Source of the DNA: Colletotrichum lupini
Taxonomy: Eukaryota > Ascomycota > Sordariomycetes > Glomerellales > Glomerellaceae
Assembly: GCF_023278565.1 (NCBI RefSeq)
Contig: NC_064675.1
Span: 5,270,001-5,334,000 of the forward strand
Direction of reading: 5' to 3'
DNA: 64,000 nt
The position numbers and the translations under genes were made by a program. Numbering within the stretch: the first letter of the stretch is position 1; each line of letters opens with the position of its first letter. The notes below the pieces were generated by a model, which saw only the letters and a program-made list of their open reading frames with translations, ran no database searches and had not been told where the DNA came from. Below, piece after piece: positions 1-8,933 of the stretch.

Positions 1-273
1 GGAAGCTCCAGCCGCATGGTCTGTGCTCCCTCTGTCCCATAGTGGGTTCCCTTCACTCCCCAGCCACACTTGGATTTTTAGGTAACTCTTGCCTGGCGAT
101 CCTGTTGCGTCAAAGCAGCAGTAACTTTTTCCAACCCAGCCAAAAGGAAAAACAAGACTTCCAGCAACCAGCGCATCTCCGATTCGGCTGCCGCCATTTC
201 TCTGCGTCGCAAGGCTCACCGGCTTGATTCTCAATCATCCACAGGGCTCTGAGGACCTCAGATCAGAGGCAAG
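1..273. promoter_or_regulatory. Upstream region/5' leader of CWC22
   Basis: No supported coding sequence. A 61-codon frame at 42-227 has no domain or codon character and is most easily explained as leader or promoter. The stretch should hold part of the CWC22 promoter and 5' UTR; the true transcription start cannot be seen. Confidence 0.5.
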
Positions 274-2997
274 ATGGCATCGGCAGACGTTGGCTCCCCG
301 AGCTTCGAGCGCCGCGAACGCGATGGCGAAATGGAAAACGACCGCGACGGCGGCGACCGTCGGCACCACCGCGACAACCGCGACAACGATCGCCCCCGCA
401 ATCGAGACCGCGATCGCACCGATAGCTACCGCCCGGCTCCCAAAGAGCAACGACGCCCGACGCCGCCGATGAAGACGGAGGAGGAGAAGCAGGCCATCGC
501 AAAGGCCGAGTACGAGAAGCTGCTGTCGATGCGGTCCGGAGGCACCTACATACCACCCGCGCGACTGAGAGCGCTGCAAGCCCAGATCACCGATAAGAGC
601 TCCAAGGAATACCAGAGGCTGATGTGGGAGGCGCTGAAGAAGAGTATCAATGGTCTGATCAACAAGGTCAACTACTCCAACATCAAGCACATTGTTCCCG
701 AGCTCTTTGGCGAGAACCTGATCAAGGGCCGCGGCTTGTTCTGTCGATCCATCATGAAGGCGCAGGCGGCTTCTCTACCCTTTACGCCCGTCTTCGCCGC
801 CATGGTGGCCATTGTCAACACGAAGCTGCCTGCCGTCGGCGAGCTCCTGGTCAAGCGCCTCATCATGTCCTTCCGAAAGGGTTTCAAGCGCAGCGACAAG
901 GCTGTCTGCGTTTCGTCCACGACATTCCTGGCGCATCTTGTCAACCACCAGGTCGCCCACGAGCGACTCGCTGGTCAGATGCTCCTTCTTCTCCTTCACA
1001 AGCCGACGGACGACAGCGTCGAGATCGCCGTCAACTTCATGCGCGAAGTTGGACAACACTTGCAGGATATGCAGCCCGCAATCGCCCTCGCGGTCTGGGA
1101 TCAGCTGAGGAATGTTCTGCACGAGGCGGATATCGACAAGCGTGTGCAGTACATGATTGAGGTGCTATTCCAGGTTCGCAAGGACAACTTCAAGGACAAC
1201 CCGCCCATCAAGGAGGAACTCGACTTGGTTGAGGAGGAGGATCAAATTACGCACATGGTCGACCTGGACGGTGAAATCGACGTACAGGATGGCCTCAACA
1301 TCTTCAAGTACGACGCGGAGTGGGAGGAGCATGAGGAAGCTTACAAGAAGCTCAAGGCCGAGATCTTGGGCGAGGGCAGCGACTACGATGACGACGATGA
1401 CGATGAGGATGAGAGTTCCGAGGAGGAGGACGACGAAGAGGAGAAGGCAATGGAGATCAAGGACCAGTCCAACACCGATTTGGTAAACCTGCGCCGTACC
1501 ATCTACCTGACGGTCATGTCGTCCATCGACCCTGAGGAAGCGGTTCACAAGCTTTTGCGGGTAAACCTCCCGGCTGGCCAAGAAGCGGAGCTGCCCTCGA
1601 TGATTGTCGAGATTTGCTCCCAGGAAAAGACCTTTTCAAAGTTCCACGGTCTGATTGGAGAGCGTTTCGCCAAACTTAACAGGTTATGGACCGGTCTCTT
1701 TGAAGAATCCTTTGCCGACTACTACAGCAAGATCCACCGATACGAGACCAACAGGCTTCGCAACGTTGCGCGCTTCTTTGCGCATTTGCTCGCGACCGAT
1801 GCTATCGGCTGGCACGTACTCTCCGTTATTCACCTCAATGAGGAAGAGACAACGAGTAGTTCCAGAATTTTCATCAAGATTCTCTTCCAGGACATCTCTG
1901 AGGAGCTTGGTATGGCAAAACTGCAAGCTCGGATGAAGGACGAGATCCTCCAACCTAGCTTCACCGGCCTGTTCCCGCGCGACAACCCACGGAATATTCG
2001 CTTCTCCATCAACTACTTTACCAGTATTGGCATGGGTGCTCTCACAGAGGCTTCTCGCGAGTACCTGCAGAACATGCCCAAGCCAGCATTACCTGCACCA
2101 CCGGCTGATGATTCCGACTCGGAGTCGGTGTCTAGCTACTCTTCGTACACGGGCTCCTCATACTCCCGCTCTCGATCAAGGTCGCGGACGCCTCGACGCG
2201 CCATTGATCGCAAGCATGCTGACTCCAGATCTCCTTCGCCCCGCGGACGGGGACGGTCATACAGCCGAGGTCGCAGCTCTAGCAGATCTCGATCTTACAG
2301 TCGTTCAGTCTCGCCTCCCAGAAAGGGACGCCGCGACGACTCGTACTCGGCGAGTCCTCTGAGAAGACGCGGTCGTTCTGCCAGCTACTCAAGATCCCCT
2401 TCTCCAGCCCGAAATGGTCCTAGGGATCGTAGTCTTAGCGTGACACCGCCACCTCGCCGAGCAGCCCGGAGGAACAGCTCAAGCGTCAGCAGATCTCCTT
2501 CGCCAAGGAGAGGACGTTCAATTTCGCGCTCTGCTAGCCCCCCGCCTGCACGAGGCGTACCTGTCCGCGGTCGTAGTCCAGGGCAAGAAGCGCGTCGCCC
2601 AGCCAGGCGGAATAGTTCGTCTGTGAGCAGCGCGCCGCGGAAACGCGCCCGCTACGACAGTCGTTCTCTTAGTCGGTCGCCGAGCCGTGGGTCATCATAT
2701 GACTCGCGGTCTCGCTCTCCCGTAGACCGTCGTGGGCCGAGAGACAGCCGCTCACCTGTTGCCCTTAGGGCACGGGACGGTGACAGCGCCTCAGCAGCCC
2801 CGCCGAGAGCGAGGAACGAAGGCCGGGATGCGTCGTACTCTCGCTCGCCGAGTCCCCCGCCCAAGAGGTCACTCAAGCGGGGTTCACCGGATCGAGGTCG
2901 GAATTCGAGGAGCCCCATGAGCGCGAAGCGGAGGAGATATAGCGATTCGGTTTCGAGGTCGAGAAGCCCGCCGCCGCTGAAGAAGGGGCGGAGATGA
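274..2997 (+). CDS. CWC22: Pre-mRNA splicing factor Cwc22 (MIF4G + MA3 + RS tail)
   Basis: A spliceosome-associated scaffold. Cwc22-family proteins bind Prp2 in yeast, and the animal homologue delivers eIF4A3 to form exon-junction complexes. The intronless frame gives 907 aa. Residues 1-65 are rich in R, D and E. A MIF4G HEAT-repeat domain spans about 118-301, followed by an acidic linker at about 370-395 with a run of Asp/Glu. An MA3 domain spans about 403-520, with the conserved stretch around 404-425 starting RRTIYLTVMSSIDPEEAV. From about 610 to the end is an Arg/Ser-rich tail with many SRSRS and RSPSP blocks. The length is close to that of the animal protein (about 900 aa) and well above S. 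cerevisiae Cwc22 (577 aa), the difference being the RS tail. The ATG at 274 lies in a good context (gcaagATGgc). Assignment is firm; the functional role is known from family members. Confidence 0.93.
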   Translation: MASADVGSPSFERRERDGEMENDRDGGDRRHHRDNRDNDRPRNRDRDRTDSYRPAPKEQRRPTPPMKTEEEKQAIAKAEYEKLLSMRSGGTYIPPARLRALQAQITDKSSKEYQRLMWEALKKSINGLINKVNYSNIKHIVPELFGENLIKGRGLFCRSIMKAQAASLPFTPVFAAMVAIVNTKLPAVGELLVKRLIMSFRKGFKRSDKAVCVSSTTFLAHLVNHQVAHERLAGQMLLLLLHKPTDDSVEIAVNFMREVGQHLQDMQPAIALAVWDQLRNVLHEADIDKRVQYMIEVLFQVRKDNFKDNPPIKEELDLVEEEDQITHMVDLDGEIDVQDGLNIFKYDAEWEEHEEAYKKLKAEILGEGSDYDDDDDDEDESSEEEDDEEEKAMEIKDQSNTDLVNLRRTIYLTVMSSIDPEEAVHKLLRVNLPAGQEAELPSMIVEICSQEKTFSKFHGLIGERFAKLNRLWTGLFEESFADYYSKIHRYETNRLRNVARFFAHLLATDAIGWHVLSVIHLNEEETTSSSRIFIKILFQDISEELGMAKLQARMKDEILQPSFTGLFPRDNPRNIRFSINYFTSIGMGALTEASREYLQNMPKPALPAPPADDSDSESVSSYSSYTGSSYSRSRSRSRTPRRAIDRKHADSRSPSPRGRGRSYSRGRSSSRSRSYSRSVSPPRKGRRDDSYSASPLRRRGRSASYSRSPSPARNGPRDRSLSVTPPPRRAARRNSSSVSRSPSPRRGRSISRSASPPPARGVPVRGRSPGQEARRPARRNSSSVSSAPRKRARYDSRSLSRSPSRGSSYDSRSRSPVDRRGPRDSRSPVALRARDGDSASAAPPRARNEGRDASYSRSPSPPPKRSLKRGSPDRGRNSRSPMSAKRRRYSDSVSRSRSPPPLKKGRR

Positions 2998-3531
2998 GTG
3001 AGGTTGAGAATGACGATGAGAGCGGGCTGGAGTGTGTATAATGGACTCGCAAGGGTGGATAGGTTGTGCAATGTCCAACGTTTAAAGCATGGCATGGGTC
3101 AGATTGATATTTGTATAGCTAAGTCAATCAGGAATGGGGATGGTGCCAATGTTCATTGGTGAATTTGCTGCCTTTGGGCGGCTTCTCGAAGTGCTTGCTT
3201 GCCTCCTTCTGTGTGATTGTTGTCGAGTCGATCAGGTAGGATGCGGCTTCAGATTACTCCCATCTTACTTCAGGATGCAATTATGTGACGAGTGAGTGCG
3301 TTACAAGCCCAAGCTCGAAGGGGTTACCATCTTCCTGCTGCTCTCTGACCCCACGCTAGCAACCAACAGGAGAAACTGCGAGAAGTCATGTAAGTAAAAC
3401 AAACAAACTACAACAAATCCGTGCAAAAAACGACGTGAAAGTTTGAAACTAGCATTGGACTCGGTGTCTGTCAAACACATTACGAAAATAGCAAAAGAGA
3501 ACAATCGCAGGTGCGATGTGTCGGGTTGTGG
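2998..3531. other. Intergenic, CWC22 3' region
   Basis: This holds the CWC22 3' UTR and downstream spacer up to the tRNA on the other strand. No frame with coding character is present. The A/T-richer stretch at about 3380-3430 may serve the tRNA terminator side (the minus-strand run beyond the tRNA 3' end), but no clean T-run terminator stands out. Confidence 0.4.
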
Positions 3532-3616
3532 TGGACGATCAGGGGATTGAACCCTGGGCCTCCCGCAGACGCTGGAGGAATGCAAAGCGGGCGCTCTACC
3601 ACTGAGCTAAACGCCC
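3532..3616 (-). tRNA. tRNA-Ala (anticodon UGC) with a 13-base intron
   Basis: On the minus strand the sequence folds as a complete cloverleaf. The acceptor starts GGGCGTT and closes with ATCGTCC, with one mismatch and a G3:U70 wobble pair, the universal alanine identity element. D stem is GCTC/GAGC. The anticodon stem is CCCGC/GCGGG with anticodon TGC at 3584-3582. The T stem is CAGGG/CCCTG with loop TTCAATC. The discriminator base is A at 3532. The anticodon loop is interrupted directly after position 37 by 13 bases (3568-3580), the canonical nuclear tRNA intron position. The mature length would be 72 bases before CCA addition. The intron requires the tRNA splicing endonuclease, so this is a nuclear gene, not a mitochondrial insertion. 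Confidence 0.93.
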
Positions 3617-4516
3617 CGAGGTGTTGGATGTTCTCTGTGTTTTGGCTAGGGCCTAAGTTCGGGGCTGGAGCGTGTGGGGGGTTCAGGGTAGTGGAGTTTC
3701 CTCAGTGGAGTTTGGTCTGTCCTCGGGTGGTGTTAGCAGGCGAGGGTCTGGAGAGTCTGGCGAGTCGCTGGGCAGCTTTGGGTATCTAGAGGGGCGACCA
3801 AATTTTGGTCGTCGGTCTGGGAGCGGGGATTCGAGTTTGTAGAGTGGTTTGTTTTGCGTTTGCGGTTGGTCTTGATTCGAGTTGCGTCGTCTCGTGGTGC
3901 GGTATGAGTGGTCCGGCCTATTCTGCTTTGGCGCATCTTGAAGTGGTGTTCCAGGTGGTGTAAGTCAGGTACGGGTCATTGTCTGTTTGTGCCCCCTATC
4001 TGTGCTTCTGTGCTTGTTGTTTGCCATGACTGACGGGGTGCCTTGTGGCGAGTAGCTTCGTTTCTCATCTTTCCCAGAGTATTCGTCAGTGGTGCTGGCA
4101 AAGGGGCAGGGTGAGGGAATATGTGATATTGCCTACTTACCCTAAGGTGAATATCATGCGGCAACGGGAGGAGGAGGTATGTCGTCATTTACATCGACCC
4201 CGAGTACTGCTCTGACACCGGGATAGCCCGTCGAGTGATCTCTGAAGGTCGTCAAGTTAGGGAACATTGTTTTCAACATCGCCCTACATTTAGGGAGAGC
4301 TTTTATTATACAAATCGCTATGAAGCTTGAGTAAATACAGAATGTTCCTTCCTATAGAAGAAACATGCATCTCGTACATGGGATGATATCCAGACGCTAA
4401 TCGCCCTCATCTACCAGAACTCGTGGTCATCCAACCACCATTTTCATCTCAAATACATCCCGGAGTTCGATCTCGGCTCCTCCGTATACCTTGACACGCT
4501 TCTTCCCCGTAAGATC
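3617..4516. other. Intergenic, tRNA promoter side and HET gene 3' region
   Basis: About 900 bases with no supported gene. It lies upstream of the minus-strand tRNA, which uses internal A and B boxes, and downstream of the HET gene on the same strand. The A/T-rich stretch near 4300-4340 is a plausible site for HET mRNA 3' end formation. Short frames here have no ATG in good context and no recognisable motif. Confidence 0.4.
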
Positions 4517-7396
4517 CTATCCAAGAAGAACCTCGATCCGGTCTCTCGCAACCGCATCCCACACCCTCTGCACAACATGTCCAAGCCCCCTCCGGTAACA
4601 CACCCCGCCAACCCTCTCCACCCAGAGCACATTAACAAAGTCCACAATCTCGTCCTCGTCCATGTTATCCCGGAACGCATCCAGGTCAAACACATGACTC
4701 CCCCCTCTCTCGCTCGCCATCGACACGGCCACGAACTCGAGCTTTTCCTCCCCCGTATGATTCGCCCCCTGCAAGCCCAACCAGCTATCGTGCGCCGTCA
4801 CCACGCCGCACCACTTGCCCGTCCTCGACCAGATATTCCCTACCGCCAACGGGACGCCGTACCCTCGTCCGGGCGCCACCAAGCCCGTGCCAGGCCCCGT
4901 GTTGTTCCCTGAGTTCACCGCGTTGGCCGCTTTCGCATCGAGCGGCGCCCCGTTCCTAGCCACGGCGAAGTCGACGTCCAGGTACGCCACCGTCGTGCTG
5001 AACGAAAGCAGCGTGGCGCTCAGCGCAAAGTCCCCAAACGGCGACAATCCCGGCCCCGGGATGGCTCCGTCCGCTCCTCCTCCTTGTCCGCCAGCCATCT
5101 CCGCCACGGGCACCGGGTACCGAAACACAACCTCCGGATCCCCCGCATACCGGAACCCGCCACCGCTCCTCGACCACCCAACAGGCAACGGCACCGTCCT
5201 CCGATGCCTCCGATCCCGGTACGCCATCCCATCGTTCGGCAACGGCGTATACGTCGCCCGGTCCGTGAGCTCATAGCTCACCAACGACCGCAACCGGAAC
5301 GCGTAAGGGCTCTTGAACCTTCTCTCCACGCCCCTCTTGCCGTGATGCGCAGGCGCCTCCTGGACGTAATCCGCCGCCGCCCGCCAGAGCGTCAGGTCCG
5401 CGGGCACGCCGTCGTAGTGCCACCCGAGCCAGCTCCACGACGGCAGCGGGTTCATCCCGGTCACGGGCTGCACCATCAGCCGCCGCCGCACCATCGCCCT
5501 CGGCTGCCACAGCATCGCGACGTCCAGGAAGCTCACCGGCATACCGAACACGAAGCCGCCTGCAAACGACCGCGACAGCACCGTCGTGATGCCCCGCAGC
5601 GCCCTCGTGGTATCCGACATGAGCGTCACCCGCCGCGCGCTAAACTCCATCGCGATCCGCGCGTACTCGTCCATGTCGGGCCACACGGGGTGCAGGTACC
5701 CCGTCGCCGCGGGGAACGTCCTCGACGCACACGGCCCCCCGCCGCCGCCGTGCCTCCCCAGCCCTCCGCCCTTGAGGATCTTGCTGAACCTGCCGCCGCC
5801 CGCTGCGCCCGGCGGCCCTTGCCACAAGTCGCAGTGGCACTCCCACGTCACCGTCTCCTCGAAAACGTACACCTTCCGCCGCGAGTACATGCCCTCCTGC
5901 ACTGTCCACGCCCGCCCCGCCCACCGCGACGAGAGCACCAAATCTTCGTGCTTCCTCGCCGCGGTGCCCCTCGGCGGCGGCGTCCTCCGCAACAACCCCG
6001 TCAGCCCGGACTCGGCGTCGCCCGCGGCCGCCACGATGGTCATGTAGGCGTTGGCGTACACGTATGCCATATTCTTGACGTACTCCTCCCTCTCCACGTC
6101 GTCGTCCTGCACTATACAAAACCGGTCGACCCAGAGGTACTTAATCCCCAGCTTCCTTGCCAACCACATGGCATCCAGAATCGTCTGCGGGATATCCGCG
6201 TCATCCATGCTCGCCGTCAACACTTCGAGGTTCTCCCGCAACGTCTCCACGGGACCCCGCGATGAAGGCAGCGGCGGCTCGTAGACGTAGCTGAGCGCGA
6301 TATACCGATCCGTCGCCCTCGCGCGCACGAGACACCGGTTCACCGAGTCAATCAGCCATATCGGCCGCCACGTATCCGTCGGCGGGCCGGAGCAGTGGTC
6401 GCCATGCTCGGCATTGCACGTGTCGAGCCACTCGCGCACCCTGCCGACGGGGTTGAACGCCTTGCTCGCCGTCGAGGCCGATGATGCGCGGCGCGAGGGG
6501 AGCGTGGATGCCGCCGCCGCGGCTGCGGCCCCGACGCCCGGCGGATGATCCCCCGCTCCGCGCGCCGCGCCCGACCGCGCCGCTGTCCAGGTGCTCATGA
6601 GCCGCTCCGTGATGGATTGCCGTTTTGCGCCGTTGTTGGCGCTGTTGGGGGGCACGCTCTGCTGTCTCCTGGCGTGGCCGTTGACGGTGCTGCGGCCTCC
6701 TTCTCCCCCTCCGCCGTGGTACTTTTCGTCTAAAGCGAAGCTCTGCCGCTTTCGTTCCCTTATACGAGGGCTGTCTCGTAGGCGAGGGCTGTCCCTCAGA
6801 GGAGGGCTGTCGCGCAGACTTCTGTCACTGTCTCTGTCTCTGTCGTAGTCCCTGTCGCGGTCCCTGTCCCTGTCTCTGTCCCTGTCCCGATCTCGATCCT
6901 GGTCCCTATCCAGCGGCGGTGATGGCGGTAGGCCTCCTCTTCCCCCTCCTCCCCGTCGCCTCGGGTCCGGACCCCGAGATCTATCCCGGTCGCGATCCCT
7001 ATCCCTGTCCCTATCCCGGTCACGCTCACGTTCACGCAAGTCGCGATGCCGTTCCGCACGAATATCTCTCTCCCTGCTCCCCCTAGGCGGCGGCGGAACG
7101 TGTTGCTGTGAGCCTCGCTGCGGCGGCGGCGTAGGTGTATGGGGTCTATATCTGCCGCCGGCGGGGGTGGTGCCGTCGCGGTGATGACGCTTCCTGTCGT
7201 CGTGGTTGTGGTCGGTACCTGAGCCCTCCTCATCCGACATTGAGCTGGCCGAACTTTCGTCGTCGGATATTACCACTACGCCAGCTGGCCCATCTCCTTC
7301 TCGTCTGGTCGTCGCTCCTGGTGGTGGTGGTGGTCCTGGTGGTGGTGGTGGTGCCGCACCGCTGCTGCGGTCGGCGGACGGACTCGGGTGGTCCAT
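4517..7396 (-). CDS. HET-domain (heterokaryon incompatibility) protein with RD-repeat N-terminus
   Basis: HET-domain proteins trigger heterokaryon incompatibility or regulated cell death in filamentous fungi; the partner of this one is unknown. The frame is intronless and 959 aa from the ATG at 7396-7394; the upstream frame opens only with TTG, so I take this ATG. Residues 15-27 are Pro-rich. At 40-48 is VVVISDDES, which resembles a SUMO-interaction motif. About 105-190 is dominated by Arg-Asp dipeptides, followed by three LRDSP-like repeats. The HET domain lies at about 364-505: YIALSYVYE, then a TILDAMWLARKLG helix, LWVDRFCIVQDD, and RAWTVQEGMYSRR. The usual SYVWG becomes SYVYE, a departure at a normally conserved Trp-Gly. 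The C-terminal 450 residues match nothing I recognise. The N-terminal half is not typical of HET proteins. The HET assignment is strong; the function is inferred. Confidence 0.88.
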   Translation of the reverse strand: MDHPSPSADRSSGAAPPPPPGPPPPPGATTRREGDGPAGVVVISDDESSASSMSDEEGSGTDHNHDDRKRHHRDGTTPAGGRYRPHTPTPPPQRGSQQHVPPPPRGSRERDIRAERHRDLRERERDRDRDRDRDRDRDRSRGPDPRRRGGGGRGGLPPSPPLDRDQDRDRDRDRDRDRDRDRDYDRDRDSDRSLRDSPPLRDSPRLRDSPRIRERKRQSFALDEKYHGGGGEGGRSTVNGHARRQQSVPPNSANNGAKRQSITERLMSTWTAARSGAARGAGDHPPGVGAAAAAAASTLPSRRASSASTASKAFNPVGRVREWLDTCNAEHGDHCSGPPTDTWRPIWLIDSVNRCLVRARATDRYIALSYVYEPPLPSSRGPVETLRENLEVLTASMDDADIPQTILDAMWLARKLGIKYLWVDRFCIVQDDDVEREEYVKNMAYVYANAYMTIVAAAGDAESGLTGLLRRTPPPRGTAARKHEDLVLSSRWAGRAWTVQEGMYSRRKVYVFEETVTWECHCDLWQGPPGAAGGGRFSKILKGGGLGRHGGGGGPCASRTFPAATGYLHPVWPDMDEYARIAMEFSARRVTLMSDTTRALRGITTVLSRSFAGGFVFGMPVSFLDVAMLWQPRAMVRRRLMVQPVTGMNPLPSWSWLGWHYDGVPADLTLWRAAADYVQEAPAHHGKRGVERRFKSPYAFRLRSLVSYELTDRATYTPLPNDGMAYRDRRHRRTVPLPVGWSRSGGGFRYAGDPEVVFRYPVPVAEMAGGQGGGADGAIPGPGLSPFGDFALSATLLSFSTTVAYLDVDFAVARNGAPLDAKAANAVNSGNNTGPGTGLVAPGRGYGVPLAVGNIWSRTGKWCGVVTAHDSWLGLQGANHTGEEKLEFVAVSMASERGGSHVFDLDAFRDNMDEDEIVDFVNVLWVERVGGVCYRRGLGHVVQRVWDAVARDRIEVLLG
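6821..7084 (-). repeat. In-frame hexanucleotide repeats coding the RD dipeptide tracts
   Basis: Two blocks of degenerate hexamers (on the + strand, variations of cctgtc/cggtcc) lie inside the HET gene and encode long Arg-Asp alternations, split by a Gly/Pro-rich insert. Because the unit is six bases, gain or loss of units keeps the reading frame, so length variation between strains is expected. Confidence 0.8.
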
Positions 7397-8933
7397 TGCC
7401 TTATACTCTGGACAATCCGCAAACCCCAATTCCCCTTTGTCTCCGCAAAGCGCAAAGTCCCTCTCCCTGATTTCCCGTCCGTCGTATGAGATTTGCGCGC
7501 TGCTGCAGCAGATGCAAGCTGTAAATGCAAAAATGCGCGGCCACTAATGCGCTGCGCTGCGTTGCGCTCGCCGCCGGGCTATGAGCGTATTATTACTTAG
7601 GCTTGGTTCCGCAGCAACGGGAATCCGGTCCTTTGGGGGTAACCTGTTCCTAGTTCCTACTCTCCCTCACGAAAAGAGGTCTGTTTCTCCTTGGCTTTTG
7701 CTGTTGCGCCGTGACACTAGTGAAGTGTGGCTCGGTGAGACCGTGCGAAACGGAGCTTTTCTTCACGGGACTGCGCGCGGGAAATTTCGTTATGCAGGGC
7801 AGAGACCAAATAAAAGGACTGGAAGAATCACGGGCGTTGCGCTGATGTTAAAGTGATGACCAAAGTCCGATGGACGATGGTGATGAGGTGCTCGATTGCT
7901 TGCGATGAAATTGGGCTTAAAGATGGATGACATGAGATGGCATGTTCGTTGCGTGTGAGTGTGTATTGCGATGAGATTGAAAATGAATGCCTTTTTGCGA
8001 CAAGGCATGTGTACGCGCAACGCCACGCAACGTCAGTCAGTGAGACTGGAAGGTGCGATATGAGAGGTGCGGCGCGAGATGAGTGTGGTGAGCAGCAGGT
8101 GAGAGGTGAGAGGTCGAGAAAGGCACCGCCACCCCCGGCCCGCCCGTTCAGAAACCTAGGCCCAACCTCGATCGTTTCTCCCCCCCAGCCCCCTCTATTA
8201 CAACCAAATTAAACAAGACACATTGGGCATGAAAATCGATGCTCTTTTTCTTCCTCACGATGGATCAAATGGTCGGGCCGTCTTAATTTACAGGGCCATT
8301 CCCTACCTTGCCTGATGATCTCCCAACATGTTATTAGCCGAGCACGTCAATACCCAAAAAGCAATCGACCCTTGCAAATGTTGATGGATGACAGGCAGCT
8401 CGATTGATCGACTGTTTACCATGTATCCATTCGTGTACATCAAACACCACGATGTTGGCTACCAGACAATTGGAATACACCTCATGCGTTCAGGTCCATC
8501 GTACTCACATCTATTAAAATACATTTGCTTGCTAGTCTAACAAACTTCGCAACGGGTCTCTGCCATCGTCAACCGGGACAGAACCTTCCCCCTTCGTCGC
8601 CATCCATCACCGTTCAACTAATTCCCTCTGCGGCCTCATTTCTGGCCCATGGTATTTGTATCGAGTGCCGTTCCCGCCGTTACCTGTACACGTTCCAAAA
8701 GCCTCCCAATCCTGTACGCCTGTAAATGTGCAACAGTCTTTGATGTTTTCGCAGTTGCAGTTTAAGTAGACCACTGCTTTGCGTTTGCCGTTGGTCGCCT
8801 CTCGACTGTATGCCATCGCCATTTTCTTTTTAGCATCAAACCCCCGAATGGGAAAAAAAAAAAACCCCTCACAAACGTCATTAAACGTCAACTGTGACCA
8901 CTGAAACGTAGAAACCAATAAACCCCCATTCGG
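7397..8933. promoter_or_regulatory. HET gene upstream region and STH1 3' UTR
   Basis: About 1.5 kb without a supported gene. The right-hand part just before 8934 is the 3' UTR of the remodeller gene on the minus strand; the left-hand part is the HET promoter. Frames at 7581-7856 and 7937-8212 show no domain or conserved-looking composition. An A-run at about 8858-8865 (+ strand) is the only homopolymer of note. Confidence 0.4.

Noticed and set aside
5084..6265. A 393-codon plus-strand frame inside the HET gene
   Set aside because: It is an Arg/Pro-rich antisense shadow of the HET coding sequence, caused by its GC-rich codons.
7397..7429. A longer HET protein start at 7429
   Set aside because: The codon is TTG; the first ATG in frame is at 7396.
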